NCBI RefSeq assembly: GCF_038024065.1
Contig: NZ_CP150667.1
Span: forward strand, 2,425,501 to 2,489,500
Direction of reading: 5' to 3'
Length of the DNA: 64,000 bases
From: Polaribacter sejongensis
GTDB lineage: Bacteria; Bacteroidota; Bacteroidia; Flavobacteriales; Flavobacteriaceae
A model generated the notes under the pieces. The model was not told the DNA's origin. It was given only the letters and a program-made list of their open reading frames with translations, and ran no database searches. Positions 46,134 to 54,247 of the stretch are shown here, one piece after another (position 1 is the stretch's first letter; each line of letters starts with the position of its first letter). A program made the position numbers and the translations under genes.

Positions 46134-46538
46134 TTAAAAATAAGTAGCTAATTTCTTTTCAATAAAACTTGGAATTCTTTTAGGCAAACGAGACTGAATA
46201 TCTACAAAAACAACATCTAATTTAGCTTTACTTAGCAACTCATTTTGTTCATTTGTTATTTCAAATTCAAAACTGAAACGAACCTTTGGCATTTCTTTGA
46301 TAATTGTTTTTATGGTAATCAACTCATCAAAGTGAGCTGGTTTTCTGTATTTTATATCAAAAGAAATTACAGGTAACATTATTTGATTTTCCTCTAACTT
46401 AACTTCATCTAAATCCAATTTTCGCAATAATTCATTGCGTGCTTGATGACAATAAATTACATAATTGGCATGGTATACATAGCCCATTTTATCGACTTCC
46501 CCATAACGAGGTCTTAATTGAAAAAGATCAGTTATCAT
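46134..46538 (-). CDS. Acyl-CoA thioesterase, hotdog fold (YbgC/FadM-like)
   Basis: This protein of about 134 residues is a 4-hydroxybenzoyl-CoA thioesterase-type hotdog. RPRYGEVDKMGYVYHANYVIY contains the catalytic Asp/Glu region, and SFDIKYRKPAHFDELITIKT is the central strand pair. I favour the ATG at 46538 because it puts RYxEVD about 11 residues from the start, as is usual; an in-frame ATG at 46565 would add nine residues. It would hydrolyse acyl-CoA in the cytoplasm. The chain specificity is not evident. Confidence 0.88.
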   Translation of the reverse strand: MITDLFQLRPRYGEVDKMGYVYHANYVIYCHQARNELLRKLDLDEVKLEENQIMLPVISFDIKYRKPAHFDELITIKTIIKEMPKVRFSFEFEITNEQNELLSKAKLDVVFVDIQSRLPKRIPSFIEKKLATYF

Positions 46539-46617
46539 AACAATTCTGTTCTGGTTTCTCACCATTAAGTTGATGCCTCATCTTACGCTTTTTAGTCTTT
46601 AAATAATGTAATAATTA

Positions 46618-47007
46618 CTAATGATGACATGCGTGTGCATGTCCTTTTTTATGTTTGTGATCATGACTTGCACAACTAACATCAGTATCAGTAATTTTTC
46701 CTTCAACAAATTCTAAAATTACGTCTGCAGATTTACCAGAACAACCGCGTACTACACCAATACCAGCAACCACTAATTTACTCATTGCACTATCACCAAT
46801 ATTACCTGCCAACATAAATGTTACACACTCCTTTACTAAAACACTAACAATATTAGATTTACAACCACACTTACCATCCGACTCTAACAATTTTAAGTCT
46901 AAAATTTCATTTGTATTAGAAAAAGTATAGATTTCATAATACTTACATCTTCCAAAATGGTCTGCAACCTTGTTGTCTTTTGTTATTGGTATTGCTATTT
47001 TTTTCAT
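46618..47007 (-). CDS. NifX/NifB-type dinitrogenase cofactor-like protein with His-rich tail
   Basis: This 129-residue protein has the NifX/NafY-like fold (KIAIPITKDNKVADHFGRCKYYEIYTF), with CGCKSNIV, LAGNIGDSAMSKL and GIGVVRGCSG. The tail CASHDHKHKKGHAHACHH is rich in His and Cys and probably binds metal. Family members outside nitrogen fixation are of unknown function, and there are no nif genes in the window. Its ATG overlaps the stop of the DUF5320 gene (ATGA), so the two are translationally coupled. It is the last gene of a DUF134-DUF5320-NifX operon. Confidence 0.85.
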   Translation of the reverse strand: MKKIAIPITKDNKVADHFGRCKYYEIYTFSNTNEILDLKLLESDGKCGCKSNIVSVLVKECVTFMLAGNIGDSAMSKLVVAGIGVVRGCSGKSADVILEFVEGKITDTDVSCASHDHKHKKGHAHACHH

Positions 47008-47183
47008 AACGAATCATTTATTTTTACTATTGTTCTCCTATTGTCTTTTTTACGTCTTCCTTTTCTAAAGGGCCTATTTTCTATAGATTGATTAACATCA
47101 GATTTGTTTTTTCTACATTCCCCTAATTTCATTCCTGTTTTTGGTCCTAAACCTTCAGGTCCTTTATTATCAAAATTCGGCAT
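47004..47183 (-). CDS. Small DUF5320-like protein (59 aa)
   Basis: ATG at 47183-47181 opens a 59-residue frame beginning MPNFDNKGPEGLGPKTGMKL, then GECRKNKSD. This is the pattern of DUF5320 proteins (MPxxDGxGPxGxGPxTGxxxGxC). The rest is Lys/Arg-rich (RPFRKGRRKKDNRR). The stop TGA at 47006-47004 overlaps the ATG of the NifX-like gene. It starts 4 nt after the DUF134 stop, so all three are tightly coupled. The function is unknown. The family usually accompanies NifX-like and DUF134 genes, mostly in anaerobes and archaea. Confidence 0.85.
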   Translation of the reverse strand: MPNFDNKGPEGLGPKTGMKLGECRKNKSDVNQSIENRPFRKGRRKKDNRRTIVKINDSL

Positions 47184-47186
47184 ATT

Positions 47187-47594
47187 CTATTCATTTAGAT
47201 TCACTAACTCATCTTTATCATTGGTAGGGCAATCACCACATGTTGTAGGATTTGTAACACCGTCAATTAATTTAAAACACGTTTTGCATTTGTACCAATC
47301 TTTTTCAAATTCGAAGTTCCCTCCTTTAATAACAATCGATTTCCCCTCCACAAAACCTTGTGCAATTTTTTTTAAGGCACTATTATAAATTCTAGTAAGC
47401 GTAGGTCTAGAAACCTCCATTTTTTCCGCCGCAGCATCTTGAGAAAGATTATCATAAATAACCAATTTTACCGCCTCATATTCTTCATACTGCATATCGA
47501 CATGCTCCGTATCACAAAACCGAATTCCAAACGGTTTAAAACCCAGCATTTTTGGTGGATGATTTACTTTTCTTTTCTTATGAGGTCTAGGCAT
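47187..47594 (-). CDS. DUF134 DNA-binding protein with C-terminal zinc-ribbon-like cysteines
   Basis: This 135-residue protein begins MPRPHKKRKVNHPPK, has FKPFGI, and a sigma-70 region 4-like helix-turn-helix, EYEAVKLVIYDNLSQDAAAE followed by KMEVSRPTLTRI, near residues 40-75. The C-terminus has CKTCFKLIDGV...CGDCP, four cysteines that could bind zinc or an Fe-S cluster. It is first in the operon. A palindrome inside its own promoter is a plausible binding site, making it a likely autoregulator sensing metal or redox state. Confidence 0.88.
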   Translation of the reverse strand: MPRPHKKRKVNHPPKMLGFKPFGIRFCDTEHVDMQYEEYEAVKLVIYDNLSQDAAAEKMEVSRPTLTRIYNSALKKIAQGFVEGKSIVIKGGNFEFEKDWYKCKTCFKLIDGVTNPTTCGDCPTNDKDELVNLNE

Positions 47595-47609
47595 CTCTTA
47601 AATTTTACA

Positions 47610-47638
47610 CAAAGTTAATGAACCTACGTTCATAACAA
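47610..47638 (-). promoter_or_regulatory. DUF134 operon promoter with palindromic operator in the spacer
   Basis: On the minus strand a TTG (47638-47636), an 18-nt spacer and TAACTTTG (47617-47610) match the Bacteroidota promoter pattern exactly. Transcription would start a few nt before the ATG at 47594. The spacer is almost entirely the perfect inverted repeat ATGAAC-N4-GTTCAT (47618-47633). A protein bound there would block polymerase. Confidence 0.75.
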
Positions 47639-47749
47639 AACAAAAACAGCATTAATTATCAAAAAAAATTAGAACTTTATTTCTTATCAAACTAACTAAA
47701 CCTATTTGTGCTATTTTATAATTAAATTTGCCGTCTATAAGAATAATCA

Positions 47750-48709
47750 ATGAGCATCATTTCTAAAGACATACAAAAAGCGATACAATTATTAACCAAC
47801 GAAGAGCTGGTAGCCATACCTACGGAAACAGTTTATGGTTTAGCAGGAAATATTTTTAGCGAAAAGGCAATAAAAAGCATTTTTTCAACAAAAAAGCGTC
47901 CGTTTTTCAATCCATTAATTGTACACATTCCTTCTGTTGATGCTTTAGAGGGAATTGTAACGCACATTCCTGAAAAAGCAAAGTTATTAGCAGCTGCTTT
48001 TTGGCCAGGATCTATGACTTTGGTCTTAAAAAAAGACAAAAATATTCCTGATATTATTACTGCAGGTAAAGATACAGTTGCCGTTCGTGTACCTAATCAT
48101 CCGATAACTTTAGAATTATTAAGACAACTGCCGTTTCCTTTAGCAGCACCAAGTGCGAATCCTTTTGGAAGCATAAGCCCTACAAAACCAGCACATGTAG
48201 AACGTTATTTTAAAGACGATATAAAAATGGTGCTAGATGGCGGAGCTTGTACAAACGGAATTGAATCTACCATTATTGGTTTTATAGACGATGAACCTAT
48301 TATTTATAGATTAGGTGCTTTGGCTTTAGAAGATATTGAAGCAGTTGTTGGTGAAATTATCATTAAAAATAAAGAAGAAATAAGTCCGGATGCTCCAGGA
48401 ATGTTGGCAAGACATTATGCACCTGCTACTCGTACTTTTTTGGTCGATGATATTGCGAATGAAGTTAAAAAGCATGTAGGTAAAAAAATTGGAGTGTTAC
48501 CTTTTAAAAATTCATTAAACGATGCTTTACTAACAGAAATTATTTTATCAGAAAAAGGATCTTTGCATGAAGCTGCTTCTAAATTATATGATTCTTTACA
48601 CGAATTAGATCATCTAAAATTAGATGTAATTATTGCAGAAAGATTCCCTGAATTGGGTTTAGGAAAATCTATTAACGACCGATTGCAACGTGCAACTTTT
48701 AGCCTTTAA
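47750..48709 (+). CDS. Threonylcarbamoyl-AMP synthase (Sua5)
   Basis: The protein makes threonylcarbamoyl-AMP from threonine, bicarbonate and ATP for the t6A37 tRNA modification. It has 319 residues with the YrdC domain (IPTETVYGLAGNIFSEKAIKSIFSTKKRPFFNPL, SANPFGSISPT) plus the C-terminal Sua5 domain after the linker SPDAPGMLARHYAP. It is therefore the long Sua5 form rather than the short TsaC form. A -7-like TAAATTTG lies at 47723-47730. The RluA-type gene starts 17 nt downstream. Confidence 0.93.
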   Translation: MSIISKDIQKAIQLLTNEELVAIPTETVYGLAGNIFSEKAIKSIFSTKKRPFFNPLIVHIPSVDALEGIVTHIPEKAKLLAAAFWPGSMTLVLKKDKNIPDIITAGKDTVAVRVPNHPITLELLRQLPFPLAAPSANPFGSISPTKPAHVERYFKDDIKMVLDGGACTNGIESTIIGFIDDEPIIYRLGALALEDIEAVVGEIIIKNKEEISPDAPGMLARHYAPATRTFLVDDIANEVKKHVGKKIGVLPFKNSLNDALLTEIILSEKGSLHEAASKLYDSLHELDHLKLDVIIAERFPELGLGKSINDRLQRATFSL

Positions 48710-48726
48710 CTTGATATTTTTTTAAT

Positions 48727-50397
48727 TTGACTTATTTCCAAAAATTTAAAGCAAATATTTCTGACATTGAACTTCCAGAAAAGTTTACGTTTCCGTTTTA
48801 TTACCAACCTCATCAGTTAGCAACTATTGCTACCAGTGAATTACAAGAGTATTTAGAAAATCAGACAGATTTTGAACATAATTTTGGACTTACAGAAGAG
48901 GAAAACGAATTGCCAATTGGTAAAATGTTTGGGGTGTTGGTGGTTAAAAACCAACAAAATGAAATTGGTTATTTGGCTGCCTTTTCAGGAAAATTAGCAG
49001 ATAAAAGTTTGCCTATAAAATTTGTTCCGCCTGTTTTTAACATGAGAACAGAAGGAAGTTTCTATATTAAAGGTGAAAAAGAAATAGACCAAATAAATGC
49101 GGAATTATCTCTTTTAAAAAAGGATAAAAATTATTTAAAACTAAAGAAAACCTTTTTTAAATTATCGAAAGAAATTGAAGAAGACTTAACACAGGAAAGG
49201 AAAAAATTAAAACTTCAGAAAAAGGATAGAAAATCTAGAAAAACAAACGGACAAGCAACTTTAAATGAAGTTGATTTTAACAACCTCAACAAAGAATTAG
49301 TCCAAGAAAGTTTTAACGACCAATTTTATTACAAAGAACTAGTAGAATACTACGAAGATAAAATTGCAAAAAAAAGAAGTGAATTAACTCTTTTTGAAGA
49401 CAAAATTGCAGCCTTAAAAAAGGATAGAAGAGAAAAGTCTAATTATTTACAACAAACGCTTTTTAGTAAATATGCTTTTTTAAATCAAGAAAAAGAGCTG
49501 CGTAGTTTATTAGATATTTTTAACAATCCAGCAATAAAACCACCTGCTGGTTCTGGTGAATGTTCTGCTCCTAAATTATTACAACACGCTTTTTTAAACG
49601 ACTATACCCCTATTTGTATGGCAGAATTTTGGTGGGGAATTTCGCCAAACTCAGCAATTAGAAAGCACAAAAACTTTTATCCTGCCTGCCAAGGCAGATG
49701 TAAACCTATTTTAGCACACATGTTAGAAGGTATTAAAATGGATGAAAATTTATTGTTGGAAAATTTAGCAGAAAAACAAACATTAGAAATCATTTATGAA
49801 GATGATGTTTTATTGGTTGTAAATAAACCTACCGAGTTTTTATCTGTACCCGGAAAAGATATTTCTGATTCAGTATATACTCGAATTAAAGAAAAATATC
49901 CAGATGCAACAGGACCATTAATTGTACATCGTTTAGACATGTCTACTTCTGGAATTTTATTATTAACCAAAACAAAAGAAGCCAATAAAGTTTTACAAAG
50001 TCAGTTTATAAATAGAACCGTAAAAAAGCGTTACGTTGCTTTATTAGACGGAAACTTAACCGAAGAAAGTGGGAAAATAAAACTTCCTTTACGTGTAGAT
50101 TTAGATGACAGACCCAAGCAATTAGTAGATTTTGTTCATGGGAAAAATGCTGAAACAGATTGGAAAATCATCAAAAGGGAAAATGGAAAGACAAAAGTCC
50201 ATTTTTACCCAATTACAGGACGAACACATCAATTAAGAGTTCATGCTGCGCATATAAACGGATTAAATACCCCAATTGTTGGTGATGATTTGTATGGAAA
50301 CAAAGAAAACAGGTTGCATTTACACGCAGAGTTTATAGAATTTTCGCACCCAACAACTCACAAGAGAATGAGCTTTACAGTGGCACCAGATTTTTAG
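48727..50397 (+). CDS. RluA-family pseudouridine synthase with long N-terminal extension
   Basis: This 556-residue protein starts at TTG (48727), which gives the expected beginning LPEKFTFPFYYQPHQLA; the next ATG is inside the first domain. Residues 1-340 form an extension with a Lys/Glu-rich coiled coil (about 120-245) and a Cys/His region (GSGECSAPKLLQHAF, MAEFWWGISP, FYPACQGRCKPILAHML). The C-terminal 210 residues are an RluA catalytic domain with HRLDMSTSGILLLTK holding the catalytic Asp and GRTHQLRVHAA. It modifies uridine in rRNA or tRNA; the target is unknown. Its stop overlaps the convergent gene by 4 nt. Confidence 0.9.
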   Translation: MTYFQKFKANISDIELPEKFTFPFYYQPHQLATIATSELQEYLENQTDFEHNFGLTEEENELPIGKMFGVLVVKNQQNEIGYLAAFSGKLADKSLPIKFVPPVFNMRTEGSFYIKGEKEIDQINAELSLLKKDKNYLKLKKTFFKLSKEIEEDLTQERKKLKLQKKDRKSRKTNGQATLNEVDFNNLNKELVQESFNDQFYYKELVEYYEDKIAKKRSELTLFEDKIAALKKDRREKSNYLQQTLFSKYAFLNQEKELRSLLDIFNNPAIKPPAGSGECSAPKLLQHAFLNDYTPICMAEFWWGISPNSAIRKHKNFYPACQGRCKPILAHMLEGIKMDENLLLENLAEKQTLEIIYEDDVLLVVNKPTEFLSVPGKDISDSVYTRIKEKYPDATGPLIVHRLDMSTSGILLLTKTKEANKVLQSQFINRTVKKRYVALLDGNLTEESGKIKLPLRVDLDDRPKQLVDFVHGKNAETDWKIIKRENGKTKVHFYPITGRTHQLRVHAAHINGLNTPIVGDDLYGNKENRLHLHAEFIEFSHPTTHKRMSFTVAPDF

Positions 50398-50930
50398 AAA
50401 AACGAAAATCCGATTCCTAAAGAAACACTATTTAACCTGTTATTTTCGAATCCGATTATTCCTTTTCTATGAAAGTCTAATCGAACAACTGTGTTCCATC
50501 TTTCTTCTCCTGCAACTTGAGTTCCTATTCCTAAACCAAAATAATTTCCATCAGGATAATTGGATGAAGGCGTCCACATTTTCCCATATCTCGCTTCAAC
50601 AAAAAAAGTGTCATCATCATTTTCAGTAATATTATACTTTAAACTTCCATACGTAGGAAAAGCACTTACAGCATAGTTCCAATGATAATCTAAACCTGTA
50701 TTAAAAGCGATTGCTAATCTTCGCTTAAATTCGTAACCAAAACCAACTCTAAGAAATACTGCAGAAGGTACAATTAAAGGACCATTATCATCATCCGGAC
50801 CTATTTCATAATTTTCATTAATTCCAAAAGTTAAATTAACATCTCCTGTAAAAAAAGGTCTTCCAAATTTCTCTTGAGACCAAGATTGTAATGCACATAA
50901 TAGTACAATTAATACAAGTATTTTCTTCAT
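50394..50930 (-). CDS. Exported beta-barrel-like outer membrane protein
   Basis: This 178-residue protein has a signal peptide (ILVLIVLLCALQSWSQ) and a mature part of alternating strands (VFLRVGFGYEFKRRLAIAFNTGLDYHWNY, VVRLDFHRKGIIGFENNRLNSVSLGIGFSFF). It ends in Phe, as outer-membrane barrels do. About eight strands suggest a small OmpX-like barrel. The function is unknown. It is convergent with the pseudouridine synthase gene, overlapping by 4 nt. Confidence 0.75.
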   Translation of the reverse strand: MKKILVLIVLLCALQSWSQEKFGRPFFTGDVNLTFGINENYEIGPDDDNGPLIVPSAVFLRVGFGYEFKRRLAIAFNTGLDYHWNYAVSAFPTYGSLKYNITENDDDTFFVEARYGKMWTPSSNYPDGNYFGLGIGTQVAGEERWNTVVRLDFHRKGIIGFENNRLNSVSLGIGFSFF

Positions 50931-51003
50931 AAAAAAATTTTGATTATTAAAACATCAGCAATAATTATTCTTTTATTTCACTTTCTAAAAATAGTAAAAA
51001 AAT

Positions 51004-51630
51004 TTAAGCCTTTAATATCTCTAAAAATGCATTTCTTTCAATTTCTCTTGCTCCCAAACTCGCTAGATGATCATTATACATTTGGCAATCTATTAAAGTG
51101 TATTCTTTCTTTTTAGCGAGATGAATAAATGCCAATTTAGAAACATTAGAAACTTTACTAAACATACTTTCTCCACAGAAAATATTGTTAATCTCTAAAC
51201 CGTACAAACCACCCACTAATTGATTGTCTTGCCAAACTTCTATAGATTTAGCAATGCCTTTATGATGTAAATTAATGTAAGCCTGCTCCATATCATCAGT
51301 AATCCAAGTACCAAAACCATCACTCCTCTCTATATTTTTACAGTGGTAGATTACTTCTCTAAACGCTTTATTTTCTGTGATAGTAAACTCACCTTTATTA
51401 ATGATTTTTCGCATCGATTTAGACACTTTAATTTCACCAGGAAACAACACCATCCTTTCCAACGGACAATACCAAACAATAGGTTCTCCTTCTGAAAACC
51501 AAGGAAAAATTCCATTTTTGTAGGCACAAATTAACCGTTCATCAGATAAATCTCCACCTAAAGCGATAATTCCATCATTTGTGGTATATTCATAAGGTGG
51601 AAATTCAATTTTATCTGTAAGCCAAATCAT
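51004..51630 (-). CDS. aat: Leucyl/phenylalanyl-tRNA-protein transferase
   Basis: Aat adds Leu or Phe from aminoacyl-tRNA to N-terminal Arg or Lys, marking proteins for ClpS/ClpAP. It has 208 residues. Diagnostic motifs are GIIALGGDLSDERLICAYKNGIFPWF, WYCPLERMVLFP, WITDDMEQAYINLH and GLYGLEINNIFCGESMFS. The family is compact and the length is usual. It stands alone, in the same direction as the barrel protein gene but 73 nt away. Confidence 0.95.
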   Translation of the reverse strand: MIWLTDKIEFPPYEYTTNDGIIALGGDLSDERLICAYKNGIFPWFSEGEPIVWYCPLERMVLFPGEIKVSKSMRKIINKGEFTITENKAFREVIYHCKNIERSDGFGTWITDDMEQAYINLHHKGIAKSIEVWQDNQLVGGLYGLEINNIFCGESMFSKVSNVSKLAFIHLAKKKEYTLIDCQMYNDHLASLGAREIERNAFLEILKA

Positions 51631-51686
51631 AAAAACTTATTTGTTGCTAAATTAAGGAATTCATAAAAGAGTAGGAATATAAATTA

Positions 51687-51721
51687 TTGTTCACTTTATA
51701 AAAATTAAGTCCTTATTTTTG
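51687..51721 (+). promoter_or_regulatory. Candidate promoter of the VTT membrane-protein gene
   Basis: TTG at 51687-51689 and TATTTTTG at 51714-51721 match the -33/-7 elements with a 24-nt spacer, one base beyond the usual 17-23 range. The ATG follows 32 nt later. Confidence 0.45.
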
Positions 51722-51753
51722 TACTCTGTTTAAAGAAAAAGAGAAATCTAAAA

Positions 51754-52377
51754 ATGGCAAAAAAAACAAAACAAAAAACAAAAACGCATAGAGCTAAACT
51801 GATGCACTCCTATTTCCATAGAACAGGGTTCTATATGTTTATATGGGAGAGTTTAAAGAAAGCTTTCTGGCCAATTGTAATTGTTGTTGCATGTTTATTT
51901 CTTTTTAACGAATATGTATACAACATCAATGATGGATTACATCATTTTACAGAAACGGTTTCTAGACTTACAGTTTTAATATTCTTCTTTGTTTCTGAAA
52001 CCTTGTTAGGCTTAGTGCCTCCAGAAATATTTATTGCGTGGTCTAAAAAAACACCTGATCCAATATTAAACTTAGCAATTTTAGCTACTTTATCATATTG
52101 TGGTGGTTTAGTTTCTTACTTTATAGGTAAAACTGCATTAAGAATTAAATCTGTTAAAGAATATTTAGAAGTAAAAATGGCTAAGAATTTAAAAAACACT
52201 CGCAAATGGGGTGGTATTTTAATTCTTGTAGGTGCTTTATTTCCATTACCCTTTTCTATTGCTTGTATTGCTGCAGGAATGATAAAATATCCATTTAATA
52301 AAGTTATCTTTTTTGGTTTATTTCGTTTTATTAGATTTGCAATATATGCTTGGGCAATTTTTCAGGTTGTAGATTAA
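51754..52377 (+). CDS. VTT-domain (DedA/YqaA-like) membrane protein
   Basis: This 207-residue inner-membrane protein starts with a basic Lys-rich leader (KKTKQKTKTHRAK). It has a membrane helix at about 37-55, then the VTT-type core: VSETLLGLVPPEIFIAW, a re-entrant loop followed by LAILATLSYCGGLVSYFIGKTAL, and WGGILILVGALFPLPFSIACIAAGMI. The family moves or scrambles lipids such as undecaprenyl phosphate in studied members. The role here is not fixed. The DUF1456 gene starts 29 nt later. Confidence 0.82.
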   Translation: MAKKTKQKTKTHRAKLMHSYFHRTGFYMFIWESLKKAFWPIVIVVACLFLFNEYVYNINDGLHHFTETVSRLTVLIFFFVSETLLGLVPPEIFIAWSKKTPDPILNLAILATLSYCGGLVSYFIGKTALRIKSVKEYLEVKMAKNLKNTRKWGGILILVGALFPLPFSIACIAAGMIKYPFNKVIFFGLFRFIRFAIYAWAIFQVVD

Positions 52378-52406
52378 ATTCAGATTAAAATAATTATATT
52401 AGTATT

Positions 52407-52652
52407 ATGGGATTAACAAATAATGACATTTTAAAAAAACTACGTGTAGCTCATAAATTACGAGATACAGATATTGTAGAAATTTGTGCTTTGGTAGATT
52501 TTAAAGTAAGTAAAGCAGAATTAGGTGCCTTGTTTAGAAGTGAAGAACACCCAAAATATGTTGAATGTCAAGATCAAATATTACGTAATTTCTTAAACGG
52601 ATTGGTTGTTCATTTACGTGGACCAATGCCTAAAAAAGGTGAGAAGAAATAA
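52407..52652 (+). CDS. DUF1456 protein (single-domain)
   Basis: This 81-residue cytoplasmic protein matches DUF1456: LTNNDILKKLRVAHKLRDTDIVEICALVDFKVSKAELGALFRSEEHPKY, then ILRNFLNGLVVHLRGP. YehS of E. coli has two such domains; here there is one. The function is unknown. It is co-directional with the VTT gene and followed by a strong terminator. Confidence 0.85.
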   Translation: MGLTNNDILKKLRVAHKLRDTDIVEICALVDFKVSKAELGALFRSEEHPKYVECQDQILRNFLNGLVVHLRGPMPKKGEKK

Positions 52653-52739
52653 GTTTTTATTTTTTAGTTGTTTAGATTGCTTCGCTTTTTAGACGCAAGA
52701 AACAAGACTAACAAAAAAATAAACAAACCTTTATAAAAT

Positions 52740-52775
52740 AAAAAGAGAGATTTCAGTAATGAAATCTCTCTTTTT
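52740..52775. terminator. Bidirectional terminator between DUF1456 and DUF3127 genes
   Basis: AAAAAGAGAGATTTCA and TGAAATCTCTCTTTTT form a perfect 16-bp stem with a GTAA loop. It lies between convergent genes, 88 nt after one stop and 40 nt from the other. Confidence 0.9.
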
Positions 52776-52814
52776 ATTTGTCTTGATTTTTAATACTAAA
52801 AATCTTGATGCTAT

Positions 52815-53186
52815 TTAAAACGGTAAATCGTCTGGCTCCTCATCTGTAACTTTAGATGCTGGCTGAAATTGATCTACTGGAGGTAAATTACCACCACCTG
52901 CAGCTGCTTGAGATAAATTCTCTATTCTCCACCCAACTATAGAGTTAAAATATTTAGCTTCACCTTGTGGGTTAATCCACTCTCTACCTCTTAAGTTGAT
53001 AGATACTTTTACATCTTGCCCAACTTTATAATTGTTTAATAAATCAGTTTTATCTTGTTGAAACTCGATATTAATCATTTGCGGATATTGATCATCTGTT
53101 GTAACCACTAATTCTCTTTTTTGAAATCCGTTTGATCCAAATGTTTGAACGTCTCCAATTAATTTTACTTTACCAATAACTTCCAT
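52815..53186 (-). CDS. DUF3127 protein, OB-fold-like
   Basis: I start at the ATG at 53186 (123 residues, MEVIGKVKLIGDVQTFG); the open frame extends ten codons further, into the gene upstream. The domain reads SNGFQKRELVVTTDDQYPQMINIEFQQ and VGQDVKVSINLRGREW, resembling SSB-type OB folds, then a Gly/Pro/Asp-rich tail ending DEEPDDLPF. The acidic Pro-Phe end is like the SSB C-terminal tip that recruits repair proteins. Nucleic-acid binding is therefore an inference. It starts 5 nt after the flavin reductase stop. Confidence 0.85.
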   Translation of the reverse strand: MEVIGKVKLIGDVQTFGSNGFQKRELVVTTDDQYPQMINIEFQQDKTDLLNNYKVGQDVKVSINLRGREWINPQGEAKYFNSIVGWRIENLSQAAAGGGNLPPVDQFQPASKVTDEEPDDLPF

Positions 53187-53191
53187 AATTT

Positions 53192-54052
53192 CTAATTTAA
53201 TAAAAGCACTTTCCAAGCACTTTCTACATCATTCTTTTTTAAATACTCTTGGGCAAATGTATGTTTTTTTGTGGTTTCTAGTCCAATAAACTCTAAATGA
53301 TCTTTCTTAAAGTTATTAACATCTGCTTCTGTTGGCAATTGTTCTACATTACCTAACATACCTAAATTATTACCCGTTAACACCGTACTATTCCGTATTT
53401 CTAAAGGTATTTTATCAACTCCAATACCTAAAGTACTTACTGGTTTGGGTATCTCAAAAAAACCATCTTTTGCTCTTGTGTAAAAATTACCTCCTGCTCT
53501 TGCCACCAAGTCTATTTTATGCTGATCTATGCTTCCATCAGCAGCTAAAACGTCTTCAGAAATATGTACTTTAACCACCTCACAAACTATTAAATTTCCA
53601 GCTCCACCTTCATCACCAGTAAAAATAACATCATTTACTTTGCATTCTAATTGTACTGGAGATTCTGCAACTCTAAATGGTTTTATAAGATCTGAAGGCA
53701 ACATGGTAAACCCTGCTTTTTCAAACTCATTTACACCTTGCGGATATTCTGTACTACTTAAAGACATTTGCTGTACCATGGCATAATTCACCACATTTAT
53801 AACCACTTCTTTAGTAGCCAAAACATTTTCTAACGTGTGTTTTGTAGTATTACCTTTTACCCTTCTGGCAGGAGAAAAAACTAATATGGGAGGATTTGCT
53901 CCAAAAATATTAAAAAAACTAAAAGGAGATAAATTCGGATTTCCATCGGCATCAACCGTACTTGCAAAAGCAATAGGTCTTGGTGCAATGGCACCTAATA
54001 AATAACCATGTAATTTTTGTGTAGAAATCTCTTTTGGATTGATAGATAGCAT
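53192..54052 (-). CDS. Flavin reductase-like FMN-binding protein
   Basis: With the start at the ATG at 54052 (286 residues) the protein begins MLSINPKEISTQKLHGYLLGAIAPRPIAFAST, the split-barrel FMN-binding domain. LSPFSFFNIFGANPPILVFSP and KDTxxN-like KHTLENVLATKEVVINVV follow. The frame runs 12 codons further upstream, but those codons do not fit the family. It would reduce or bind FMN in the cytoplasm. A substrate cannot be named. A short C-terminal extension of about 80 residues is usual in this subfamily. The DUF3127 gene follows by 5 nt. Confidence 0.85.
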   Translation of the reverse strand: MLSINPKEISTQKLHGYLLGAIAPRPIAFASTVDADGNPNLSPFSFFNIFGANPPILVFSPARRVKGNTTKHTLENVLATKEVVINVVNYAMVQQMSLSSTEYPQGVNEFEKAGFTMLPSDLIKPFRVAESPVQLECKVNDVIFTGDEGGAGNLIVCEVVKVHISEDVLAADGSIDQHKIDLVARAGGNFYTRAKDGFFEIPKPVSTLGIGVDKIPLEIRNSTVLTGNNLGMLGNVEQLPTEADVNNFKKDHLEFIGLETTKKHTFAQEYLKKNDVESAWKVLLLN

Positions 54053-54099
54053 ACTTATAAATTTTACTAAATGCCATTTAGAGCACAACTAAAAAGTTT

Positions 54100-54121
54100 A
54101 ACGAAATACGATATCTTCGTT
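54100..54121. promoter_or_regulatory. Operator-like inverted repeat upstream of the flavin reductase gene
   Basis: AACGAA (54100-54105) and TTCGTT (54116-54121) flank ATACGATATC, giving a 22-bp imperfect palindrome 48 nt before the flavin reductase start. It lies in the divergent region shared with the histidine kinase gene. No regulator is evident nearby. Confidence 0.35.
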
Positions 54122-54247
54122 TGATACTTTTATCAGAATAAAATTTTGAAAAAAGTAAAAATGCTAACTGGCAAATATTATTTGCTTTGTAAAGATACTA
54201 TCTAATCTTTAAATGAGTTATACAGAGGAAACCTTATATTTGTTTTG

